Both the position numbers and the translations under genes were made by a program. A stretch of DNA of 64,000 nt from Tretioscincus oriximinensis (Eukaryota; Chordata; Lepidosauria; Squamata; Gymnophthalmidae): positions 1,306,162-1,370,161 of the forward strand of contig JAJVDF010000028.1 of assembly GCA_022410635.1 (NCBI GenBank), read 5' to 3'. Positions 35,000 through 46,802 of the stretch are shown here, piece after piece. Numbering within the stretch: the first letter of the stretch is position 1; every line of letters begins with the position of its first letter. The notes below the pieces were generated by a model. It made no database searches. It worked only from the letters and a program-made list of their open reading frames with translations, and was not told the origin of the DNA.

Positions 35000-35720
35000 A
35001 CCTATCTCTTCACCACTTCAATGCCACATCCTCCCAACCATTTCAGTTTGTCATTCAAACTGCTTGAAATATTAATTGACAGCTTGGCACGATCTTCCCC
35101 CATAGCTTCAATGAACTTTTCAAGAATTTCAAATAGCCAAATTGCTCCAAACAGGGCAGTTTGAAGCGTTTGGTACTGAACTAGTACATATTCATTATAA
35201 AAAGCAAAGGCTGTATCCATAGCCAAATAGTTTGATCAGCTTGCTGGACACAATCCAGAAGAAATAAGATTGTAAATAGGGAGCAATCAAATAGTCATCT
35301 GGATATCGTTGAGCTACAGCTCTCCTTAGCCTACTCAGCATGATCAATTGCCAATTATTGTGTCAGTTTCCATCCCATGGACCATCTAAGGTTAAAGCAG
35401 TCTCTGACACTGCATGTACACAAACACAGCTTTCTTTGGATTTCACAACACTGGCTTGAAGCCACTAAACACTGAAGACAGTATAGCCAGAACACTGTGG
35501 ACACCCAAGATGCCTGTAAATTCTGTGCCCATGCATATATTTTAATTGCGATTCCCATATACAACAATTTCTCTGTTTTGTGCTGAAAGACTAGCATGTT
35601 GTAATGTAGCCTCTTAATCCCCAAGCATAGCTTGTTACCAATAAACCATTTTTCCCATACTAACTTCTTTATGAAGGTTTTAATCCCATGCTGACAAAGC
35701 ACCTGCACTGCTCCACAATA
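35000..35720 (-). pseudogene. Frame-broken coding-like segment, identity unknown
   Basis: Three minus-strand stretches in different frames read like protein and follow one another. The first (about 35,355-35,710) includes MGTEFTGILGVHSVLAIL, a likely hydrophobic segment, reached by a frame change. The second (near 35,220-35,345) reads LRRAVAQRYPDDYLIAPYLQ, SYFFWIVSSKLIKLFGYGYS. The third (35,002-35,226) continues with QTLQTALFGAIWLFEILEKF and IEAMGEDRAKLSINISSSLN. One-base frame shifts between neighbouring blocks look like decay of a single gene. I do not recognise the protein. It could be a processed pseudogene or an unfamiliar mobile element, or a chance run. Confidence 0.35.
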
Positions 35721-36204
35721 AGGCTCCTTTTATTGGAGATATGTTTTTGTACATCAATTTCCCCACATCAAAGAACAAAATACCACAGAGTTTATTTCCA
35801 TTTATCAATAATGTTTAGGAAAGCACAAAACCTTGGGAAATATTTTAACTTTCAGTTATGCATTCCAGAAATTTTCATCCAGTGTTTCCACAGTTCTTGA
35901 GAAGAGTAGCATGTTTCAACTACAATACATAATAGTTGTCCCTCCTACAGAGTAAGGGTATAGAATAAGTAAGAACTTTGAAACCCAACTTTCAAAATAC
36001 CATGTCAAAATTTTGTAAAATGGTAATATGTATTTGTTACTATTGTCAAAAAACAAATAACATTACTTGGTGATTTGTAGAGTGCTGTTGGTGTTTAGAC
36101 AGAAGAGTAAGCATTGCTGAATAAAAAATCAATATGGTTTTTGCAAAGTTCACTATGGCTTCACTAACTTGCTAGATATTTTTTACATGTGTCAGCCTGT
36201 TGCT
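35721..36204. other. Unassigned AT-rich DNA
   Basis: No feature was recognised in this interval. Confidence 0.4.
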
Positions 36205-36440
36205 GGTTCAGATTACCTTTGGCAGGGGAGGAGGAGGAGGGGAAGAAGAACAACAACATAACCTTCTGTTCTTCACTTCACAAGATACACCTTGTGAAGT
36301 AGGTGGGGCTGAGAGAGCTCCCATAACTGATTTGTCCAAAGTCATCTAGCTGGCTTTGTGGAGGAGTGTAGAATTGAACTGAGGACTTCCACATGAATCT
36401 GACACTCTAACTACAATACCAGACTAGCTCCTAGGGGAAG
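36205..36440 (-). mobile_element. tRNA-derived SINE (second family), minus strand
   Basis: The copy reads on the plus strand as GGGGCTGAGAGAGCTCCCAT, CATCTAGCTGGCTTTGTGGA, then AATTGAACTGAGGACTTCC. Its complement gives a B-box-like AGTTCAATTCT and upstream TAGTTAGAGTGTC, and the body resembles the common reptile SINE with a GACCTTGGGC-like core. Different from the family at 27.7 kb. It is flanked on the left by GGAGGAGGAGG. Confidence 0.78.
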
Positions 36441-37180
36441 GACATGTTCACAGAATACATCATAAGTGCAAACATGGCTGTTACCATAAAATTGCAGTTC
36501 TGAAGTAATACAGAATACACTGAGATTGAGCTAATTTGTAGAAATGGAGAAACTCATTACTGATGGATTAACACTCTAGTTTCTTCATCTACATTAATGA
36601 CCAGAAATGCACTTGCAAAATCCGTTGTCTTGTGTTTAATGTAGATTAGAGGAAATATGGGAACATGTATGTCACTTGTATGAACCTATCAATTCTGTGC
36701 TACTTCCTTCAGTATGATAAAATGCAGCCTAACTGTTCCTACTGCCGAGCAGATGGCAAATATACTCAGTTTTATTCTCCATTCTCTTTCTGAACCTTCT
36801 ACGGCACAGCATTACCTACAAAATCTAGCATGCAGAAGTATCAGCTGTCAAAGAGAATGGAAGGAATCAGCAGAAAAAGGGAATCCAAATTGGGAAAACA
36901 TTATTCTAACTTTTGCTGTGTAAAAGAAAAGGAAGAAAAAGAAAAAGTCTCTTGGAAGAAAAGATTGCAAATGTGTTGGCGAAATTAATTCCATTCTTCT
37001 GATATCATTTTTTTTAAAAAAGTACAAAACTGACTGCCTTTATTTACTTAAAATAAGTATGGCAGTAAATTGCATCAGACAAGGCTAATTAACAGCATGA
37101 GGACATAACAAAAAAGGACACTGACAGGAGAGCGACGATTACTAATTTATTTGTCTTTCTTTCCCCCTCAATTCACTCAG
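36441..37180. other. Unassigned AT-rich DNA
   Basis: No gene was recognised. The part near 36,960-37,140 is non-repetitive, includes GGCTAATTAACAGC and precedes the exon candidate. Confidence 0.35.
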
Positions 37181-37304
37181 AAATATCTTTGGGAGTGCAG
37201 AATATCAGCCTTGTCAGACACTACGCTGTAACTGTCAGCATTTTGACTGATGTAGAAGCACTACCTGCTCTTGTTTGCCCTTCCTTTCACTTGAGTGCAC
37301 ACAG
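37181..37304 (+). other. Candidate exon (weak)
   Basis: A long pyrimidine tract (about 37,151-37,178) ends in ACTCAG at 37,180, a good splice acceptor, and the interval ends in ACAG before GTAAGA (37,305-37,310), a good donor. One of three frames is open across all 124 nt and encodes 40 codons (SLGVQNISLVRHYAVTVSIL and so on) with no known motif. Two flanking signals this good could still occur by chance in 64 kb. It may be a noncoding-RNA exon or nothing. Confidence 0.22.
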
Positions 37305-38012
37305 GTAAGACAGCTTGTTGGTAATTTTTATTTAATGCTTGCAGTATCAGTGGCTGCTCTTTTTATTGAGAGTTCTGACAATAAGAGATTCCACTCCCCA
37401 AGAATTTCAAGATTTCGACTGCAAGCACTTCACCACTTAGAGGGGTTTTTCCTCTGGGATTAGAATCCGCTTTACATTCTTCTCCGATGCCTTGTGATCT
37501 GAGAGACAGCAGTTTAGGATGTTTGATTTAGGGAGAAAAACATACTTCTGGAAAACCAGCAACGGAGAAATAAAAGTTGGACGTATTAAGGGTGCAAATG
37601 GTATGGCAGTACTCAAGGGAAGCCCTGATCCCATTTTCAGAAAAAACCTGCCAAATTATACTTTCCCTGCAAATATGAAGAAGTACAAGGAACTGGGTAG
37701 AATTTTCCATACTGCATCATCCGACTTTGGTCCTTCCACAACAATTTAGTGTCAGAATTGGAGAATTCAATCATCTGAAACAGTTAAAGGCTGGAAGATA
37801 CATGCAAAAAAAAACATCTGAAGAATTAAAAGAATGAACCTATGTCATAGAAAAAATGATTGGCCACCCAATGTGACTGAAAAAAAGAGTTGCTCTTGAT
37901 GTTATTATGCCGCACATGAGGGAGGAGTGCCCGTTTCCAGGATTCAGGCTAAAGTAATGTAATTTTAGGAATTTTGTGTCTGTTCTTGCAGTCTCAAATT
38001 CATCCAGAGGGC
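37305..38012. other. Unassigned DNA
   Basis: No known repeat. Overlapping short frames at 37,519-37,749 (76 codons plus; 60-65 codons minus) carry no motif. Confidence 0.35.
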
Positions 38013-38255
38013 ATGTTTTTATACCCTGCCCTTCTTACACGAAGGGACTCAGAGCGGCTTACAAGGTTAGCTTTCACCCAAAGGGTTAAATCTATTCTAC
38101 CTTCCCCACCACATTTGTGGACATACCCATTAAGTCAAAGTGCTTTTGAATACCTGGGTTGGCTAAAGCTGAGGGCCAGTAGAGAGCATTTACCCCTGTC
38201 CAAGACCGATATTAGGACTTTGAGAATGGATCTCTGGATTGAGAGACTGTTTCTT
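38013..38255 (-). mobile_element. Squamate SINE, minus strand
   Basis: Body phrases GGGACTCAGAGCGGCTTACA, AAATCTATTCTACCTTCCCC and GGGTTGGCTAAAGCTGAGGG match the copies at 15.0 and 49.2 kb in the same order. The tail repeat at its left end is worn away. Confidence 0.75.
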
Positions 38256-38858
38256 AACCCCTCTTAAAGTGTATTTGATCACATCCTGTATGTCGGTTGG
38301 CTGAAGAGAAGGAGACAAGCATGTCCAGGGAGAAGTGTCACCTTCTTCACCCATACACAAATCTCTTCCTACAGCTGGCTAGGCTAAGATTGGACTGGAG
38401 GCTAGCCTAGCCTAGCCTTCTTTTGCCCCACTTAAAGGTGGAAAGTTTCCACCTCAACATAAACTTCTTACCAGCTCTACAGAGGAGCTAGAAAATCTAA
38501 TTTGTGAAGGCAGAAAAGCAATGGGACTCCATCTGAATAGTGTCTCCTTTCCTCTCAAACTAGCAGCAACATCATTCCATTGATACTTATCTTGCTTTGA
38601 TTTACTACCTTTTTCTGGATTGTACTGCTGTCGTGGGAATGGAGTTCAGCAGAAAATAAAACTGCTTAGAAAGCAAAAGAGTGCATATTTTATCCCTAGC
38701 CTCTGTCCAAAAGTAGGCAATATCTTATCTTTTCATAAAGATACTCATAGAGGAATACAAAGTTCAACTGATTCAACAACAGCTATAAAACTGTAAAAAC
38801 CAAGCTGATTCTGAATGTTATCTGTGTTGTTCTAGGATCCTTCCACATGAGACTAGAC
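38256..38858. other. Unassigned DNA
   Basis: No gene was recognised. A three-unit CTAGC repeat lies at about 38,402-38,418. Confidence 0.4.
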
Positions 38859-39059
38859 CACTGATTCACAACAGGGTGATACCGCCCCCCGCGTAGTGAT
38901 TGGCTGCCGTAGTGACATGGCAGTTGTGTGTAAGCAGTTAACAATGCATGTAACCCACCTCCCCTCTCCCCTAAATATCAGGATTTTCACAAAGGGGGAC
39001 ATTGAAAATTTTTCCACTCCTTACGGGGCTGGCAGCTTTTAAAAGGTTGAGAATCAATG
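38859..39059. mobile_element. hAT MITE with 8-bp target duplication
   Basis: A 201-bp element with 14-bp terminal inverted repeats: left CACTGATTCACAAC, right CATTGATTCTCAAC on the complement. Perfect 8-bp duplications GACTAGAC flank it (38,851-38,858 and 39,060-39,067). The ends resemble those of the element at 3869-4055, but the interior (GTGATTGGCTGCCGTAGTGA) differs, so it is a related but distinct family. Confidence 0.85.
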
Positions 39060-39067
39060 GACTAGAC

Positions 39068-42000
39068 TATCCTGCACTGTGGAAAGAGGCTGGATTGACT
39101 CACACAAATTGTCCCAAGGTCCCTTCCATGGAAATTTCTGGTGTTGGAAGTTGCCAAGCAGGGCTTCTTCCAGATGGATGCCCAGAGTGGATGCCCACTT
39201 CTGCTTACCTTCATGTTCTCTGTGGTCTAGGGAATATTATTATTATCCACTAGTAGACTAATTTAAATGGAAAGGAATATAGTACCATTTTAGTATCATG
39301 TGGCCTATTCTAATGCCAGTTCACTGAGGGAATGGCCTCCAATCTCCCTGTCCAGCATATGGATCATCCCATTTTATATATATTTAGATTTCTTCATACA
39401 TTTAATTTCTTAGTTAATTCACTTCTTCTTTTCATCTTCCTTTAGTGACTTTCCCACCTTGGCAGTGTTCCTCCCTTCATATCTTCATAGTTATATATGC
39501 CATCTTCCATCACACCCATAGGACTTTTGTTCATCTTTCAAGCTTGGAAACAGATGCCCATCTCTCAGTCTTGTAGAGAGTTACTATAAAAATTCAACTA
39601 ACAACAGCTATATCCCTTAACCCCTTCAACAATGATATATTATTAAATTTAATTAGATAAAAAACCATTGTTCACAAAGAAAGTCAAAAGAAAGGAAAGA
39701 AGGAAGGAAGCTTTCCTGATTCTTATCCTTTAACATACATAGCAGCACATGAACCATTCATTCAATACTGGACAACAATATAAGCCCAATATTAACTATT
39801 CTTCAATTTTTAACGGCCTATAAATTGGATAAAGATCTATTTCATACTTTCAACTAAGCTAATGAAAAAAAAATAATTAAAGACTAGTGAATCTTGGGAT
39901 AAAACCCAACTGCGAACTCTCTCTTCAACTTCATGCAATATAACTGATGAATTCCCCTTTTTATGGTTTCCCATACAGTTGCAAACCTTGACAGTACTGT
40001 CAGCAAGGCTGCACTTATCAGTCTGCTAGCTAAATTAGCATGGGAAATTTGTCTCTTAATTCTCTTTAATCAAGGTAAAATATGTCCATGATCCATAAAG
40101 CTAGCAACCCAATTAAAAATAAAAATAAAAAGAGAGACACCTAATTACGGTAGATTGTTAAGATTTATTTTGGACAAATTTATGCTGTTTTGTGCTAGTC
40201 ACTGCATTGTTATCAAGATGCTCACATTAACTCTATCATCAATCCTAATAATTTTTTTTTGCTACTGAAACAGAAATAACAAGCTATAGTTTTGGGGGGT
40301 GTCCACTTCCAAATCTGTGCAGGCTCAATCTATTATATGATTTTTAAAAATGAATAAAACAATACTTACTTATTCTATTGGCTTCCAAATCTATGGTTGT
40401 ATCAAGACCATAAGCTGTTTCCAAGAAGCGTGGTTGAACAGTTCGCAGGAAGCATATCCTTCTGGAAGCCTTCTGGACACATAATGTTTAGGGGAATTTT
40501 CCAGAGATTACTGCAATGGGAGATCACTTTAAAGTACTTCCCAACTGTGGCAATTTCCAGCTGTCTACAATAAAAATTTCTGGACAGTTTTAACTGACAT
40601 AAAGCCTGATTCCACTTTGCTGAGCCTTATAAATGGCTGCAGGAATGTCCTCTTTGTGATATTCCAGGCTAGGAAACATTGTAGGTCTGGGGAACTATAT
40701 ATGGATGCCCCATTTTTTATTTCAGAACAAAAAGCACTGGCTTAGATATAGTACTGATAAATGTGGACTAATATTAGAGGGTTCTTTAATTCTGGATTAG
40801 CACTAGTCCCATCCAGACAAAGGGAATGGTGAATGCCTTAAATCAGATTAGTAATGTTATATGTAAAAGGTCATACAAACAACCAGATTAGTAGGGTTGT
40901 ACATAAAGAATTGTACAAACAATCCTTCTCAAATTTGTCCTTCACACCACATCTCTACTTATTCATGGAGAAAACCAGAAATGTGATTTCTGCCATTTTT
41001 CACCATTCCTGCTAGTAGAAATTGGCTTACAGTGATTGGTCTTGAGAATCAACAAAAGTTCCAAGTATTTTTGCAGGGACTGATTTGCTGTCCTCAATTA
41101 AATTTCTTCTGTTTGATGCTTGAATGACACTCCTATGATAGCAAATGGAGATACAGAGATATGTTATCCAACAGAAGATCACGTAACTTTCTGTGTAGAC
41201 TCACAACAAAACTAGCTTAGTCGGTTGGTGAATGCCCAGCCTTGGTCCTTAATTTTGAATAATTCTTCCTCATGGATACTTTGTTACAAAATTATCTGGC
41301 TTGAAAAATGTACAAGTTGCATAGATGTCTTGTAATATTATCACTGAATTCAGTGATCTCTACACAGAGTTTTAATGCTTTCTGCCATATACAAGTGCTT
41401 ACTATGTAAAATATGTATTCCATCTAAAATGGCCCTCCAGATGAAAGTTTGCAGCCTTTGATTTTAATTTGGATTCTTAGGCAGAACATTAATTTTGACT
41501 ACATGGATTATAGCAATATCCAAATAACTGGAAAATATACAGTATGATGAGTTTAACAATGACAAGTGTAATGAAACAACCATATGTCCTAGTTTTTCCT
41601 GGAATAGTCATGCTCTTTCATATGATGTTCCAGTAGCCAAAAACATTAATTTCACTTTTGAAATATCCAGGACTCATTTTTAAAGTCAACAGCAAAATAA
41701 TAGAACTGATATTTATGAGATCTTATAAAATCATACTATATATTTTAATATCATTTGAGCTAGAAAATAGGATGTGTCCAATTTTTCTAACATATAATAT
41801 AGATGAGTCCATGGTACAGGTATTATTATAGTTTTTCTATTGGATAAAAATAAAGATCTCATAATAAATTAGTCACAAATTAATCTAATTATTATAACAG
41901 TATTGGATAGTTAGGACTAATTATGTGAGGGTAAAATTCTGTACACAATCATGGTTTAAGCCACAATGAAATTAATAGAATTTAGGAAGGCTTTGGCAAC

Positions 42001-42336
42001 TGGTGTCTCATATTTGGCAAAATCAGGGAGGCTTTGTGGATGTCCTATAGGTCGCATCTGAGGAATGCAGAAGGAGATACCTATTTTTCAAGGCCACAAA
42101 AGAGTGGGAGGGAGTGGTTAAACAGAAATCTAAATGGAAAGAAGCACCGTGTGGCTACGGGAAAACATAATTCAAACGTACGATAAGCAGATTGGAGAGG
42201 CATATACAAGTGCCCAACATATGCATAAAGATAGCTGCACATATATCTTCAAAACAAAACTTGGAGAGAAGTATGTTAACATGGGCACACAATGTTTCTC
42301 ATAAGGAGAGGTTCTTAGCACAGCAAGAAATTAAAT
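39068..42336. other. Unassigned AT-rich DNA with small tandem repeats
   Basis: No gene or named repeat was recognised in about 3.3 kb. A GAAA/GGAA microsatellite lies at 39,681-39,711. An imperfect duplication of about 40 bp (40,844-40,882 and 40,884-40,922, both starting CAGATTAGTA) is present. Confidence 0.35.
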
Positions 42337-43214
42337 CAAATGGGGCTATCTCTTTTTTCTTTTGGTGGTCAAGCAAACTTTATTTACACTTTTCCAATTT
42401 TACAACACATACATAATACAGCCTCTTAACAATTTTAATTTTTTCTTCTTCTCCCTCCCTACAAGAGTAACTAATTCAATTCCTTCCATATACATTGTGA
42501 GAATATTACATTGAGAAAATTAATCCAATTTTCATTTTTTTTATTTTCACTCTTAAATTTATTTTCTAAATACATTTTTACTATCCACCATTTTGTTTAC
42601 AAATCCTAAGCTTTTCTATATTGTTTACATTATTAATACAACAACTTGCTATTTCTATATATATACTGTATAATTGTCATTTACTAATCATCCATTTAGT
42701 CTTACCTTTCCAACCTACCAATACTATTTGTGCATGTGCTATCAATTAGTCTGTTATGTCTTTTTGTTTGAGTGATTGGAGATTGTTCAGATCCACAGGC
42801 ATTATTACCATTCTATACATTACAACCATTTATATTTTTAACATATTATCTATTTCTTCTTGTATCTTTTTCCAATATTTTTGCATATTCTCACACCATA
42901 TGAGACCATATAACGCTCTCTGCTGGCACCCATGCCAATATAATCCATTTATATTTGGGAAGAAATGTGTTATGCATAATCTTTCATCTAATTTCTTTCT
43001 GACTATTATACTTTTTCTTTCTAATAGTCCTAATTTCATTTTTTGTGATTTCCCATTCTCTCCTCATATCTGAACTCCACATCATCTTTAATTCTTCTAT
43101 TATTTCTTTCCCTTCTGTGTATATATAGCTCTCCTGCTATTTTTTCTCTCCTTTTAAATATTTCATTACTATCCTTTGAAATTGAACATCTTTTGTTCAA
43201 ATGGGGCTACCTCT
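42337..43214 (-). mobile_element. 5'-truncated L1 with 17-bp target duplication
   Basis: The copy (42,354-43,197) is flanked by CAAATGGGGCTATCTCT (42,337-42,353) and the same 17 bases with one change (43,198-43,214). Being on the minus strand, it shows its poly(A) as a T-rich run right after the left duplication, followed by TTTATT (42,379-42,384), the complement of AATAAA. The ORF2 end is at 42,830-43,039: ITHFFPNINGLYWHGCQQRA and MQKYWKKIQEEIDNMLKI, the usual C-terminal L1 text. This is a standard target-primed insertion. Confidence 0.9.
42830..43039 (-). pseudogene. L1 ORF2 C-terminal fragment
   Basis: About 69 codons from the C-terminal region of L1 ORF2, with the HGCQQ block and a KYWKKIQEEIDNMLKI helix. 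The reverse transcriptase and endonuclease are absent through 5' truncation. Confidence 0.82.
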
Positions 43215-43272
43215 ATATGATAAACGTAGAGATGTTGATGGGACAGTTCCTCAGGCAACAGTATGTATGTAG

Positions 43273-43532
43273 AGAACATAAGAAGAACCATACTGGATCA
43301 GGCCACAGCCTATCTAGTCCAGCATTCTGTCTCATACAGAGGCCCACCAGATGCACCTGGGCAGTCTCAACAGAGGAAAGCAAAATATGCACCTGCTCAT
43401 GACTCCCTGCAAATGGTATTTCAGGAATCCTGCCTGTTGCTCCATCCCAGAAGCAACATCCAGACATCCATCCTAGTATCCACTTATACCCTTGGTGTCC
43501 ATGAACCTGTCTAGTCCTGGCTTGAAGCTAGA
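43273..43532 (-). mobile_element. CR1 3' end, minus strand
   Basis: One of the best preserved CR1 ends: AGAACATAAGAAGAACCATA, TATCTAGTCCAGCATTCTGT, GGCCCACCAGATGCACCTGG, AACATCCAGACATCCATCCT, ending TGTCTAGTCCTGGCTTGAAG. Close in sequence to the plus-strand copy at 46.8 kb, which suggests fairly recent activity of this subfamily. Confidence 0.9.
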
Positions 43533-44099
43533 ATATCAAAGTAAAAATTGTTTTGGGCATTTTGCTGTGATAGTTCCACTGAGGCTGAGCTGTATGAGTT
43601 GGAAGCACTGCCTTGGTAGTTCAGTTCCCTGGTCATTCTAGTTGGTCTTTTATATATTTTTCCAGTGACAAGAATTGCATGCAATGCTCCCAATATGGTC
43701 TATAAAAATGCACAATGATGCTTAATGTCATTTTCTATCCTCTTCCTATTTGCCTCTAGCATTGAATTTGCATTGAAACTTTGCACGTTTCTTCATTTAC
43801 ACCTTGGAGTGATTCAAGATGCTTGCTGATCAGCCCCATTTGCATTCCAAAGCAGCCACGGTCCACCATGAGTTGCCCAGTGGTCCAGATATGGATAACC
43901 GTGAGGACCACTTCAGAATCTTCCAAGACAGCATACCACAAAGTCCACCAAGGTTTAGTTTCAGAAGAAGTCCTGGAACATTCTTGAGTGGTATTACAAT
44001 TATCTGACTTGAACCCCATATAAAATATTCAGTACGATTTGAGGCAGGTGATTACAGCACATAAACCCCAGAATATTAATGAACCCTTGAGGAATACTG
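43533..44099. other. Unassigned DNA
   Basis: No feature was recognised. An 87-codon minus frame (43,756-44,019) overlaps plus frames and has no motif. Confidence 0.35.
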
Positions 44100-44530
44100 C
44101 TCTACCAGTCATGAATACTGCTAGAAGCTGCTGCCTGGCTATGCATCAGATTTGGCCAGCGTTTGAGGCTTTGGCATTCGCTTCCACTGCTGTCTGCGCA
44201 TCAGGTTGCTGGTGGGCCCTGTCTGACAACGTTCACTGCTCTGGGGCAGCGTTCACTGCTCTGGAGCAGTGGCTCTACCAATCTCATCTGATTGGTCCCC
44301 CCACCACCGCCACTGCCATTTTAGGTGATGGTGTTTTATATTGCGATCTGTGGGCTCCAGTTGGGATGCGATGCCCCTATGTGAGATGCGCGCAAGGACC
44401 TCGGCTTATGGCGGCATCTCGCGCACATCCCCTGTTGTCGGCTGGTGGCCTTAACGGCCACCAGCCAGTGATGTACATGGGAAGTAGGGTCCTGACTATA
44501 TGCATTTTGACATCATGGTCTGGACACTCG
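44100..44530. other. GC/CpG-rich patch with hairpin and tandem duplication
   Basis: This patch is much richer in GC and CpG than its flanks (GATGCGCGCAAGGACC, CATCTCGCGCACATCC). It contains a 20-bp tandem duplication (44,231-44,250 and 44,251-44,270, one mismatch) and a perfect hairpin with an 11-bp stem (GGCTGGTGGCC, 44,440-44,450; complement 44,456-44,466) and a TTAAC loop. A 169-codon plus frame (44,039-44,548) crosses it and has no recognisable domain. It may be a GC-rich repeat or a small CpG island. Confidence 0.45.
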
Positions 44531-46107
44531 TTTGCCTTTTATATATAAGGATGATTTTCGATATATAGAATTGTATTAGCGAACAAAGTAATTACTTGTA
44601 GGATAAAATAAAATTTCTATACATTTATTCTAGCCTAAGTATGCATTATTGGAAAAAAGAAAAAAATGTAAATAACTGTAATTTGTGTTCGGGATGAATG
44701 GTTTTGATTGCAGTTGTATTTTGTGTTGGTATATGATCAGACTGCATTTAAACTGATGAGGAAAGTGTTCTTGGTTACTTTAACATAAGAATGGCAGCAG
44801 GAAGCTCTTGGTACCTTTAATGTATGCTGGAATGGAAAGCATAAACGGTTCAAAAAATATGAAATATATTTTGCTAAACAGTATCAGATAAATTGCACCC
44901 TAACATTAAAAGAGATTCATAAGCTGGTATAACATAACAACAAAACTTCTGAAGTACAACTACTTTCACTTCTCTGGAAAAAAACAAAATCTCTTTTAAA
45001 CACTATAAAAATCTTCACTTTTACAAAGAACTTTCAATGCCTTGTCCATATAATACTGATTATTTAAAATAACCAGTTCTCTTTTGGCATCCAATATGAA
45101 TNCACTGTCTTGTCTATTGCATAGTTCTCTTAAAATGTTACAGTCTGGTGGAAAGATTATACCAAAGTCTTTTTAAAAACATCTGCATCTTATTTTCATC
45201 TCTCAATACTATATTCTGAAATCCATCAGAATGATGATTATTAGACACTGGATTAAGCCAAGATTTGATTTTAAATGGGAAATTGCTTCAACCATTGGAA
45301 GATAGATTGTAATAGTCAGAAGAAAAAGTTTATATCCATTTTAAAACCAGCTAATCTGATTTTACGAGAAATTGTTGCATCTGTTATTATAGTTTGGAAT
45401 GAGTTGTATATGGGCATGGGGACAAAAGAGAATTCCTTTTTCCAAAACTTTAATTTCTAAATCAGCCAGTGTATGATGAAAAAAAGATTTGCAATTATGA
45501 AGTGCTTGGAAATTTCTGTTTGCAATAATTCCTGCATCACGGCTTCCTGTCTGACTTGTATTGTATTTTTTATTATTGAAACAAGTCTGGGAAATTCTAG
45601 ACACATTATTATTTGCTGGCAGGTTACCGGCATTGTGGTAAGACTGACAGATAGTACCAAGACTGTGTCAGGTTTTTGCCAGTCTAACATCATCTTAATT
45701 TTAAATAAAGATAGTTTGGTATTCCCAACCCTATCTTTACTGTTCTGGCATTGTGCCAATTTATTAGACATCCCACACAGTACCACATTGGAAGCAATTT
45801 CTTTTCATGCTAACACAAATAAAATAAGCAAATACAATAAAATCAAGGAGTTGGTTATGGAAAGCTTCCAGACGTTATATCTGATACGACTCCCAAAGAC
45901 TCTTGTGTTGTTTGCAATCCATATTTCAAAAAATACCACCACTCCACTTGAATCTAACATTTACCCATGCCATCCAAGCAAGCCTCTATATTTTCCCTAA
46001 TCTCTATATTTTCCCCAGTGATCTTATGTTCCCAATCGGAAATTGTTTCCTGAAGTTTTTGTGCATCATATAGTTTTGTATTTTGGAAGCTTGTATACTT
46101 TTTACTT
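44531..46107. other. Unassigned AT-rich DNA
   Basis: No family was recognised. The longest open frame of the window (plus 45,473-46,000, 175 codons) overlaps minus frames of 80 and 109 codons; neither strand shows a known motif. An old LINE fragment is possible. One undetermined base lies at 45,102. Confidence 0.3.
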
Positions 46108-46172
46108 TTATTTATTTATACTTGTATCCCGCCCTATACCCGAAGGTCTCAGGGTGGCGCACATAGCTTTTG
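46108..46172 (-). repeat. L2-type LINE tail, minus strand
   Basis: TTATTTATACTTGTATCCCG, then CCCTATACCCGAAGGTCTCA and GGGTGGCGCACATAGC. The following ACAACAGACACCCTCTGGAG to about 46,215 is SINE-like text, so a second fragment may be joined here. Confidence 0.72.
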
Positions 46173-46282
46173 TTGCTTTCTCCACAACAGACACCCTCTG
46201 GAGTAGGTGGGGCTTGCAAACAAGTCTTTTAGTACTTTAGAGATTAACAAGAAAAAGTTGTTATTGCATTTGAAGAAGATGA

Positions 46283-46715
46283 CTTAGGCTGCATCCAGAT
46301 AGCAGCTCAAAACAGAATAATAAAACAATTTTCTGGATTAAAGTTAATCTGGAATATCACTTGCTGCTCAAAAGGCACCTGATATTTGCCTCAACAGTAT
46401 TCTCTCATGCACAACCAGATATTTCATTGGCACAGATATTTCATTGGAAATGCATAGTTGCCACTATTTGTGCATACGCAGTCGATATTTTCACACTTTG
46501 AACATGCGTGATGTCTGTCCCCATGATGATGGTTGTCAGCAGCATTGGCCACACAGGCACATGCCTTTTGTTACAGCTCTGAGTGTTTTCTTTCATTTTA
46601 ATGATAAAAAAACTACATTGACCCTTTATTCTGGGGCTATGCTGGGATTGTTACAGACACATGTGGCAATCACCAGAACCACAGAATAAATCACCGAAAT
46701 AGGCTGTGTGGATGA
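46283..46715. repeat. Possible old element with GCATCCA edges
   Basis: The left edge AGGCTGCATCCAGATAGC and the right edge, complement CATCCACACAGCCTATTTC, are weakly similar inverted ends. Inside, CAGATATTTCATTGG occurs twice in tandem (about 46,416-46,447). The edge phrase resembles those at 32.2 and 59.7 kb. Confidence 0.35.
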
Positions 46716-46802
46716 AAACATAGTCCTTAAATCCTCTAATGGTTGACCCCATAAATCAGTATTATATCTATAGCATTACTGTGTGAACTGGAATAAGCTA
46801 AC

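Noticed and set aside
44039..44548. 169-codon plus-strand open frame
   Set aside because: It coincides with a GC-rich patch where stop codons are rare, and it contains a tandem duplication; the protein shows no known motif.
45473..46000. 175-codon plus-strand open frame, the longest in the window
   Set aside because: No known domain, overlapping open frames on the other strand, AT-rich low-complexity composition and no nearby promoter or splice context that I can support.
46215..46270. Further foldback repeat copy (AGTACTTTAGAGATTAACAA)
   Set aside because: The similarity is short and imperfect, and only one arm could be present, so it is not listed as a feature.
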